Source of the DNA: CAYYJM01 sp964471755
Lineage (GTDB): Bacteria; Planctomycetota; Planctomycetia; Gemmatales; Gemmataceae
Direction: 5' to 3'
Length of the DNA: 6,747 nucleotides
Assembly (NCBI GenBank): GCA_964471755.1
Contig: CAYYJM010000313.1
Span: 1-6,747 of the forward strand
Both the position numbers and the translations under genes were made by a program. This document shows, in pieces, positions 1-5,294 of the stretch. The notes under the pieces were generated by a model, which was not told where the DNA came from, did not search any database, and saw only the letters and a program-made list of their open reading frames with translations. Within the stretch, counting starts at the first letter, position 1. Each line of letters opens with the position of its first letter.

Positions 1-580
1 ACTGGTCGTAGAGGAACACGCCCGGGTCGTTCTTGAACTGGGCGCAAACACCGTTGCCCTGGTGGGCGTCCAGATCGACGTAGGCGATACGGGCGTCCGG
101 AGCGAGGGTGCCCTCCTGACGCAGCTGACGCACGGCGATGGCGATGTCGGAGAAGAGACAGAACCCCTCGCCGTGATCCGGCTTGGCATGGTGGTAACCG
201 CCGGAGAGGTTGATGGCGAAGCCCTTCTCCAGCGCCGCTCGAGCCGCCAGGATGGTGCCGCGCACCGCCCAGCGCATCGGCGTCGCCAGCCGCCAGCGTG
301 CCAGAAACGAGGGCAGCCAGCCGAATGCCGGCAACCCCAGAGCCTCCCCCATCGGCCCGGACCGGCGCATCCTGGCGAGGTACTCGGGCGTGTGGCCAAG
401 TAGTAACTCCGCATCGCTGGCTTCGCGATCGACGGCGAGGTGATGCCGGCCGAGCCGCGACCCAAGCCTGCGCTGCAGGTCGGCCCAGGCCCGGCCATAT
501 TTCCGCGCGTCGAACGGATGCAGCCGCTCCAGGCCGAAGAAGCGGATATCGTAACGCGGGCTGAACACGACGGCGACCAC
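1..580 (-). CDS. Class IV (HDAC11-like) histone deacetylase family protein, C-terminus cut off by the window edge
   Basis: This is a zinc-dependent deacetylase/deacylase of the arginase-deacetylase fold. About 193 N-terminal residues are visible. Read from GTG at 580 the protein begins VVAVVFSPRYDIRFFGLERL. It carries GGYHHA (residues 127-132; the two His are the active-site pair) and YVDLDAHQGNG (167-177; D171 and H173 are zinc ligands by family analogy). The DAHQGNG form and the stretch HGEGFCLFSDIAIA between the two blocks match HDAC11-type enzymes better than acetoin-utilisation (AcuC) types. The remaining zinc-ligand Asp and catalytic Tyr lie outside the window. The start is inferred: no ATG is available early in the frame, GTG lies 2 nt after the ligase stop, and AAGGAG inside the ligase 3' end sits about 11 nt upstream; GTG at 568 is an alternative. 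The tight spacing indicates translational coupling to the ligase. Substrate is unknown: HDAC11 removes long-chain acyl groups, while bacterial members may act on protein lysines or small acyl-amines. Confidence 0.93.
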   Translation of the reverse strand, partial: MVAVVFSPRYDIRFFGLERLHPFDARKYGRAWADLQRRLGSRLGRHHLAVDREASDAELLLGHTPEYLARMRRSGPMGEALGLPAFGWLPSFLARWRLATPMRWAVRGTILAARAALEKGFAINLSGGYHHAKPDHGEGFCLFSDIAIAVRQLRQEGTLAPDARIAYVDLDAHQGNGVCAQFKNDPGVFLYDQ

Positions 581-582
581 GT

Positions 583-1908
583 CTACGGCCGCTCCTTCTC
601 GACGTACCCCTCGGCCGTCTTCTCCGCGATCAGCTTCGCCACCTGCTTCGCCGCCGCCTCATCGCTGGCGAACGTCTTCGTCTTGCTCTGCCCGGCCGCG
701 CCGATCTTACCCCAGCGCGTCGTCATGTCGCTGCCGTTCTGCACCACTTCCCAGAACTTGCTCGATTTGTCGTCCGCCTTCTCGAAGTAGCGCGGCGTGC
801 CCGTCGCGCTCGGCACTGGGACGACGGCTGGGCTCGGCACCGCTTTCTCGATCGCCTCGGCCAGCGGCCTCGGCACCGTCAGTGCCGGGGCATCCACCAG
901 ACGAACGCCGACGTAGCTCGGAAAGCGCGGCACGCCCGCCTCGGTCAACTCCTGGTAGCGGAACGTGATCAGCGTGCCGATCGTCGGCGGAGCCGAGCGC
1001 TGGGCGTCGGTGAAGCCGGTCCCGACCGAGAACAGGACGCCACTGGGCAGCCGGACGAGCAGGGCTCCGAGTCGGCCGGTGTGCTTGCCCTTGCCCGGTT
1101 CATGACCGATGACCACCGCCTCGGCATCATGGAAGGTCTTCACCTTCAACAGCGTCGCCGAGCGGCCCGCCTCGTACTTCGATCCAGGCTGCCGTAGCAT
1201 GAGCCCCTCGCCGCCGAGCGCCTCGACGCGGGCCAGTTCGCCGCGCAGATGGTCCAGGTCGCGGCACAGGCTATGTTCCAGGGCCAGAGCGAAGGCCGGT
1301 TTCTTGCTGGCGATCAGATCCCTGAGATACGCCTGGCGATCCTCGAACGGCCCGCCCTGCGCCGGGGCGTCGAACAGCAGGTAGCGAACCTGCTTCCAGT
1401 GGTCGGATTTGTCCTGACGACGGACGATCGAGATGGTCCGGCTGAACGCCTTGCGGTCGATCCACAGTTCGCCGTCGAGCGGGTGATCGGGCAGCCCTTC
1501 GAGGAACCAGTCCGGAGCGTGGTAGAGGTTGCCGTTGCGTGAGAGGAACTGCTTGCCGTCCCAGAAGGCTCGCACGCCGTCGAGTTTCTCGCTCATCCAC
1601 CAGCCGGCCAGGTCGGCGGCGTTGTCCCAGCTCTCGGCCAGCAGCACGGGCGGCCCGGCTTCCTCTTCGCCGTCCGCGCTCTTTGCCTTGACGGGCTTCG
1701 CCGGCAGCGTTCCACCGAGACGGGCCTCCTCGGCCTCGCCGCCGCGCAGCTTGCGCAGATGCTTGCACGTCCGCCGCTCGATGCCGACGGACTGATTGCG
1801 CCAGGCCGGGCAGGTGCAGGAGTAGACACCGCCGACGTTCTTCAGGATGTAGGGCTTCGCTCCGGAGCCCTTCATCTCGACCGATTCACCGTCCTGCAGA
1901 TCGGGCAT
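583..1908 (-). CDS. ATP-dependent DNA ligase, SWIM - LigE-type ligase core - WGR fusion
   Basis: This enzyme seals nicks in DNA using ATP through a lysyl-AMP intermediate. In the 441 residues: a SWIM-type zinc finger at about 20-52 (CxC at C31/C33 and CxH at C48/H50); a low-complexity linker at 55-90; an adenylation domain at about 95-258 with motif I SEKLDG (catalytic K108), RNG at 124-126, motif III LDGELW (144-149), motif IV EGLMLR (234-239) and motif V LLKVK (253-257); an OB fold to about 340; a Pro/Ala-rich linker; and a C-terminal WGR domain at about 372-436 with the RWGKIG signature at 398-403. The core most resembles small LigE-like ligases, but those are usually periplasmic with a signal peptide, whereas none is seen here, so it is probably cytoplasmic. 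The start is well supported by GGAGGT 5 nt upstream. WGR domains occur in PARP-type proteins that bind broken DNA, and SWIM fingers in DNA- or protein-binding contexts, so a repair role is likely (inference). It is followed 2 nt later by the deacetylase gene. Confidence 0.95.
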   Translation of the reverse strand: MPDLQDGESVEMKGSGAKPYILKNVGGVYSCTCPAWRNQSVGIERRTCKHLRKLRGGEAEEARLGGTLPAKPVKAKSADGEEEAGPPVLLAESWDNAADLAGWWMSEKLDGVRAFWDGKQFLSRNGNLYHAPDWFLEGLPDHPLDGELWIDRKAFSRTISIVRRQDKSDHWKQVRYLLFDAPAQGGPFEDRQAYLRDLIASKKPAFALALEHSLCRDLDHLRGELARVEALGGEGLMLRQPGSKYEAGRSATLLKVKTFHDAEAVVIGHEPGKGKHTGRLGALLVRLPSGVLFSVGTGFTDAQRSAPPTIGTLITFRYQELTEAGVPRFPSYVGVRLVDAPALTVPRPLAEAIEKAVPSPAVVPVPSATGTPRYFEKADDKSSKFWEVVQNGSDMTTRWGKIGAAGQSKTKTFASDEAAAKQVAKLIAEKTAEGYVEKERP

Positions 1909-1913
1909 GGCGG

Positions 1914-1919
1914 ACCTCC
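1914..1919 (-). promoter_or_regulatory. Shine-Dalgarno site of the SWIM-ligase-WGR gene
   Basis: On the minus strand GGAGGT lies 5 nt before the ATG at 1908. It is the strongest ribosome binding site among the minus-strand genes and fixes the ligase start upstream of the SWIM finger, so the finger is part of the protein. Confidence 0.75.
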
Positions 1920-1929
1920 GTTCCTGACG

Positions 1930-1954
1930 ACCGGCACAGCGTCGGCTCGCCGGT
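1930..1954 (-). other. Possible hairpin between the GDSL-hydrolase and ligase genes
   Basis: In the 68-nt gap, ACCGGC and GCCGGT form a 6-bp inverted repeat around a 13-nt loop, extendable by a G-T pair. No T-tract follows, so it is not a canonical intrinsic terminator. It could limit read-through from the upstream gene or protect mRNA ends, or it could be chance in GC-rich DNA. The gap shows no clear promoter, so whether the ligase has its own transcript is open. Confidence 0.25.
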
Positions 1955-1976
1955 TCCCTCGGTATCGCCTCCTGGT

Positions 1977-4049
1977 TCAGGGCACGTTCTGTGCCGCGAG
2001 CGTGGCGTTCTCAGCACTGGTGAGCAGGCCGATCATCAAACCGCTGTACGTCAGCGATCCCGACTGCAACGCGGCACTCCAGCCCGCGCTGCCAGCGTCC
2101 GCGGGACGGTGGAAGGTGCCCACGTACAGGCTCTCGGTGGCCAGGTTTGCCCCCTCGGCCGATCGCAGGAAGGCTCGCACGAGGTCCGCCCGGTTGCTGC
2201 CGCTGCCGAGTTGCACCAGCCACCCGGCCAGCCCGATGGCGTCCGGCTCACGGCCCAGCAACTGCCGGTACAACTCGGTGACGAAGGCGGTATTGCCCGG
2301 ATGAGCGTTGGCGAATTCGCTGGAAGCCAGGATGCCCGAGATCACCTGCGTCTCGTCCCGGGTGACCAGGAGGGTGTTCACCCAGCCAAGCGCACCGGAG
2401 TCTCCGACGGCGGTTCGGCCCAGGAACCGCTGGTAGTACGACTCGACCTGCTGCTGGCGATGTTCCAGTGAGTTGACGAATCCGCGGACGGCCAGATCAC
2501 GGCTCAGGCCGGCATTCAGTTGCTGCACCCAGGAGGCGACCTCGCCCGCCGAACCCGCTCGGCCCAGGACCTGATGGTAAAGCCCCTGGATGAAGGCCTG
2601 ATTGCTGTCCGCGTTGGGATGCGGCGCGTACAGATCCGGAGCCGGGTTCAGGCCGAACGCCGGGTGGAGCCAGACCTTGTCCGTCTCGGTGGCAGCGGTG
2701 TTCGGCGGGATGACCCCCGGATTGTTGGGGTCGCCCGTGACCGTGGCCGTGTTGGTCAGTGTCAGCGAAGTCGGCACCGCCAGGGTGGCCGTCACCGTGT
2801 AGAAGACCGACGAGCCGACCGGCAGATCGAGCGTCTCGTTGAGGTTCCCCGCGCCGGCCGCCGTGTTGCCAGTCGCCCCACCGAGGGCCTGGCTCGTCCA
2901 GGTGACGTTGGCGAGACTCGTCGGGAGGACATCCGTCAGTTTCACGTTGTCGATGGCCAGGCCGGTGGCGTTGGTGACGGTAATCGTGTAGGTGAACGTC
3001 GAGCCGACCCGGATGGTATCCGGAAGACTCGACTTGGTCACGATCACACTGGCGAGGTCCAGGTCGTTGAGAACATCGACGGCCGCCTGATTGCCGACGA
3101 ACTGATGCGCCTGGGTGGTCGGATGAATGCTGTCGAAGTAGAGAGAAACCTGCGGGTTGACGGCCGGGCCGCTCAGCAGACCCGTCACCGGATCGACCGG
3201 CCCGGAAGGATTCGTGAAGTTGGTCAGCCCCAGCGGGTTGATCGTCGTCAGGGTCTGGAGAATCCCGACGGTGTCCACCTCGACGATGTGGACATCGTTG
3301 ACGTTGCGAGCGTTCAGGATGCCTTGCAGGGCCGTGTTGAAACCGGTTGTCCAGGTGTTGGCCAGGTTGGCCAGGCCGAGTAATCCACCTGTGGCCACAT
3401 CGAGGGACAGGATGTAGGGCGTAGAGCCCAGCGGGCCGAGGTCCGGCACGACGAACTGTTTGCCGCCCGCCTGGATCAGGGCATCCAGGTCCGGGCCCAT
3501 CAGGGCGGCGACGGTGGCGGGCTGAATGATCTTCGTGGGCTCAAAGACGCCGTCGAAGCCCGGGTCCGCAGGGTTGCCGAAGGCGCTGGCGAACTCCGCT
3601 CCGAAGGAATAGAAGAAGTCGTTCGACCCGGCCCACAGGGTGAACAGGTCATCAGCGGCCGGGGTGTGGCCGCCAAGGTACTGAGTGATCTGGCTGGTCA
3701 GGGTCGAGGCACCGAACGCGGCATAGGTCGCCGGCGGCGGAACGACGAGGGTCGAGCCGTTGACGGCGTAGTTGAAGCCACCCAGCAAACTCGGCGTGGG
3801 CGGCGCTTCGCCCAGGGCCGTGGCCAGGGTGTCCACCCAGATCGGGCCGTTAGAAAAGCGACCAGGAGCGTAGCCGAAGGCGACGGGGGGAAGAGCCCCG
3901 GCCGTCGCCGTGGAGAAGTTTCCCGTGTCCGACAGGCTATCGCCGAAGTTGACCAGATTGCCGATCAGATCGCCGGCCGGGACGACCCGATCTTCGAGAG
4001 GCTCCAGGTACGGTTGCGACGTGGTGGACCCGGGGGCGGAGCGAGGCAT
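1977..4049 (-). CDS. Large surface-type SGNH/GDSL esterase-lipase with DUF11-like and four DUF4214-like repeats
   Basis: This is a predicted ester hydrolase fused to adhesion/display modules, 690 residues from ATG at 4049. It begins with a short Pro/Ser/Thr-rich leader carrying LEPLEDRVVPA (15-25), a motif seen near the N-terminus of many planctomycete surface proteins. The SGNH domain spans about 28-332: block I FGDSLSDTGN (nucleophile S38), block II Gly in YAVNG (G98), block III GSNDFF (N143) and block V DSIHP (D306, H309), so the catalytic set is complete. A DUF11-like beta domain follows at about 333-455 (TITVTN, LTDVLP). The C-terminus has four DUF4214-like units starting near 483, 534, 586 and 637, with LGR and GW cores; the last is degenerate. 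I chose ATG 4049 over the longer frame starting at 4181 because GGAG lies 6 nt upstream and the extra 44 residues look non-coding. No hydrophobic signal peptide is visible. Substrate is unknown. Confidence 0.93.
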   Translation of the reverse strand: MPRSAPGSTTSQPYLEPLEDRVVPAGDLIGNLVNFGDSLSDTGNFSTATAGALPPVAFGYAPGRFSNGPIWVDTLATALGEAPPTPSLLGGFNYAVNGSTLVVPPPATYAAFGASTLTSQITQYLGGHTPAADDLFTLWAGSNDFFYSFGAEFASAFGNPADPGFDGVFEPTKIIQPATVAALMGPDLDALIQAGGKQFVVPDLGPLGSTPYILSLDVATGGLLGLANLANTWTTGFNTALQGILNARNVNDVHIVEVDTVGILQTLTTINPLGLTNFTNPSGPVDPVTGLLSGPAVNPQVSLYFDSIHPTTQAHQFVGNQAAVDVLNDLDLASVIVTKSSLPDTIRVGSTFTYTITVTNATGLAIDNVKLTDVLPTSLANVTWTSQALGGATGNTAAGAGNLNETLDLPVGSSVFYTVTATLAVPTSLTLTNTATVTGDPNNPGVIPPNTAATETDKVWLHPAFGLNPAPDLYAPHPNADSNQAFIQGLYHQVLGRAGSAGEVASWVQQLNAGLSRDLAVRGFVNSLEHRQQQVESYYQRFLGRTAVGDSGALGWVNTLLVTRDETQVISGILASSEFANAHPGNTAFVTELYRQLLGREPDAIGLAGWLVQLGSGSNRADLVRAFLRSAEGANLATESLYVGTFHRPADAGSAGWSAALQSGSLTYSGLMIGLLTSAENATLAAQNVP

Positions 4050-4055
4050 CGAAGT

Positions 4056-4059
4056 CTCC
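4056..4059 (-). promoter_or_regulatory. Shine-Dalgarno GGAG that decides the GDSL-hydrolase start
   Basis: On the minus strand GGAG lies 6 nt before the ATG at 4049. The same frame stays open up to 4181, so this site, together with the LEPLEDR motif falling just inside the shorter protein, is the reason for preferring the internal start. Confidence 0.6.
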
Positions 4060-4071
4060 AGGGTGCTGGAA

Positions 4072-4164
4072 CAGGGATAGAGCGTTTTGCCCGGGATCCG
4101 ATTAACGAAACGCCGAGGAAGGGTGAGCGTCCCGTGGGCACGACTTCGCGATAATCTATCCCTG
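4072..4164. repeat. 10-bp perfect inverted repeat with arms 73 bp apart
   Basis: CAGGGATAGA at 4072-4081 is repeated in inverse orientation as TCTATCCCTG at 4155-4164. One arm covers the candidate -10 box of the GDSL-hydrolase gene and the other lies in its leader. Paired half-sites at this distance could be separate binding sites for one regulator. Chance is possible. Confidence 0.35.
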
Positions 4165-4181
4165 AGCGTATCGGCTCGCAA
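4154..4181 (-). promoter_or_regulatory. Candidate sigma70-type promoter for the GDSL-hydrolase gene
   Basis: On the minus strand TTGCGA (4181-4176) and TAGATT (4159-4154) are separated by 16 nt. Each matches 4 of 6 consensus positions. This would give a leader of roughly 100 nt. The -10 box overlaps one arm of the 10-bp inverted repeat (4155-4164). Such matches arise often by chance, and promoter rules in planctomycetes are poorly known. Confidence 0.25.
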
Positions 4182-4213
4182 GGGAAAAATGCCGGAAGTG
4201 ACAAAGAGTTGTC

Positions 4214-4230
4214 ATGGATCGGTGATCCAT
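4214..4230. promoter_or_regulatory. 17-bp palindromic operator candidate
   Basis: ATGGATC and GATCCAT form a perfect 7-bp dyad around the central GGT. The site lies between the two divergent promoter candidates, about 30 bp upstream of the possible -35 box of the isomerase operon. The size and symmetry fit a dimeric helix-turn-helix regulator. As RNA it could also form a small hairpin, but a 3-nt loop without a T-tract does not suggest a terminator. Confidence 0.45.
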
Positions 4231-4258
4231 CCTTCACATCCGAAATCGACCTACCCTA

Positions 4259-4287
4259 TTCAATCGACCGCGACTCCACGGTATAAC
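4259..4287 (+). promoter_or_regulatory. Candidate promoter for the isomerase operon
   Basis: TATAAC (4282-4287) matches 5 of 6 positions of the -10 consensus. It is preceded at 17 nt by TTCAAT (4259-4264), which matches only 3 of 6 at -35. The implied start near 4294 gives a leader of about 27 nt before the ATG at 4321. The ribosome binding site there is weak (GAGAG, 4313-4317). Confidence 0.3.
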
Positions 4288-4320
4288 CGAGACATCGACC
4301 CACCCAGCGATGAGAGACTC

Positions 4321-5271
4321 ATGCACACGCAGCAACCTTCCCGGCGAGACGCTCTGGCCGCGCTGAGCGTCGGCGTCGGCCTCGGTACACTCGCTTCCGT
4401 CGAGGCCGCCGAGCCGGCACGGCCCGGCTCCGAGCCGTTCGGCTACTGCTTCAACACCAGCACCATTCGCGGCCAGAAGCTCGGCCTCGTTGAGGAGGTC
4501 GATCTCGTCGGCCGGGCCGGCTATCAGGGCTTCGAGCCGTGGGTCCGCGAGATCGACACCTACACCCGGGCCGGCGGCAGCCTCAAGGATCTCGCCAAAC
4601 GCCTCCGTGACAGGGGGATGACAGTCGAGGACGTAATCGGCTTTCCCGAGTGGGTCGTTGATGATGCCGCTCGCCGCAAGCGGGGCCTGGAAGAAGCGAA
4701 ACGCTGCATGGACCTCGTCCAGCAACTCGGTGGCAAACGCCTGGCTGCGCCGCCGGTCGGGGCGACGAAGGACACGATGGTCGATCTTCGCCGGGCGGCC
4801 GAGCGCTACCGGGCTCTGCTCGAGATCGGCGACCAGATGGCCGTTATTCCGCAGGTCGAACTGTGGGGCTTCTCGACGACCCTGAGCAAACTCGGCGAAT
4901 GCGTTCAGGTGGCGATGGAGGCCGACCATCCGAAGGCGTGCGTCCTGGCCGACGTCTACCACCTCTACCGGGGCAGTTCCGCCTGGCATGGCTTCCGACT
5001 GCTCAGTGGCGCTGGCCTCGGGATCTTCCACATGAACGATTACCCGGCCGACCTGCCGGCCGCGAAGATCGTGGACGCCAACCGCGTCTTCCCCGGCGAC
5101 GGCATCGCGCCGCTGAAGACGCTGCTGCGCGATCTGCACGCGATCGGGTTCCGCGGCATGTTGTCGCTGGAATTGTTCAACCCGGAGTATTACAAACGAG
5201 ATGCCTTCGAGGTGGTTCAGACGGGCCTGGCGAAGATGAAGGCGGTAGTCGCCGCCGCGTTCGCCGGATGA
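4321..5271 (+). CDS. Tat-exported sugar phosphate isomerase/epimerase family protein (xylose-isomerase-like TIM barrel), first copy
   Basis: This is a predicted metal-dependent isomerase or epimerase acting on a sugar or sugar acid after export to the periplasm. In the 316 residues the N-terminus has a twin-arginine signal (SRRDALAAL, 7-15; small-residue hydrophobic core; likely cleavage near A29 before AEP), followed by a TIM barrel of the AP-endonuclease 2/xylose-isomerase-like family. Probable metal ligands in the expected order are E180 (PQVELWGF), D211 and H214 (LADVYHLYRG), H237 (IFHMNDYP) and E284 (LSLELFNPEYY); PGDG at 258-261 is also typical. The frame is open upstream to 4087, but the Tat motif should be near the N-terminus, so ATG 4321 is chosen despite a weak ribosome binding site. 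A second barrel protein of the same length follows 23 nt downstream, suggesting an operon. Hydroxypyruvate isomerase or inosose-type activity is possible; the substrate cannot be assigned. Confidence 0.92.
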   Translation: MHTQQPSRRDALAALSVGVGLGTLASVEAAEPARPGSEPFGYCFNTSTIRGQKLGLVEEVDLVGRAGYQGFEPWVREIDTYTRAGGSLKDLAKRLRDRGMTVEDVIGFPEWVVDDAARRKRGLEEAKRCMDLVQQLGGKRLAAPPVGATKDTMVDLRRAAERYRALLEIGDQMAVIPQVELWGFSTTLSKLGECVQVAMEADHPKACVLADVYHLYRGSSAWHGFRLLSGAGLGIFHMNDYPADLPAAKIVDANRVFPGDGIAPLKTLLRDLHAIGFRGMLSLELFNPEYYKRDAFEVVQTGLAKMKAVVAAAFAG

Positions 5272-5277
5272 GGCAAT

Positions 5278-5287
5278 GGAGGGGGGA
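5278..5287 (+). promoter_or_regulatory. Purine-rich ribosome binding site of the second isomerase gene
   Basis: GGAGGGGGGA sits in the 23-nt gap between the two isomerase genes and ends 7 nt before the ATG at 5295. It selects this ATG within a frame open from 4863, and the protein then begins directly with a Tat signal. It is much stronger than the site of the first gene, so the second protein may be translated more efficiently. Confidence 0.65.
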
Positions 5288-5294
5288 AGAATCG

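Larger units (their letters stand above)
4050..4320. promoter_or_regulatory. Divergent intergenic regulatory region between the GDSL-hydrolase and isomerase genes
   Basis: These 271 nt separate two genes transcribed away from each other. The plus frame entering the first isomerase is open from a TTG at 4087, but its translation here shows no domain and precedes a Tat signal that should be N-terminal, so I treat it as non-coding. The stretch is visibly more AT-rich in places than its flanks and holds a 17-bp dyad, a split inverted repeat and weak promoter-like boxes in both directions. It should contain the start sites for both transcripts. Confidence 0.7.

Noticed and set aside
62..790. Several plus-strand open frames of 77-116 residues at the left end
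   Set aside because: They are antisense to the deacetylase and the end of the ligase, both of which have diagnostic motifs on the minus strand.
2520..3383. 287-residue plus-strand open frame opposite the GDSL-hydrolase gene
   Set aside because: It lies wholly antisense to a gene with clear catalytic motifs. Its translation is Arg/Gly/Val-rich with no recognisable domain, as expected from the complement of GC-rich coding DNA.
4050..4181. 44-residue N-terminal extension of the GDSL hydrolase
   Set aside because: The internal ATG at 4049 has GGAG at good distance and places the LEPLEDR motif at the usual N-terminal position; the extension is basic and featureless.
4087..4320. N-terminal extension of the first isomerase from TTG 4087
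   Set aside because: The extra 78 residues show no domain and would bury the twin-arginine signal. The region also contains the dyad and promoter-like elements.
4863..5294. Upstream extension of the second isomerase frame
   Set aside because: It overlaps the first isomerase gene out of frame, and the Tat signal after ATG 5295 with a strong ribosome binding site marks the true start.
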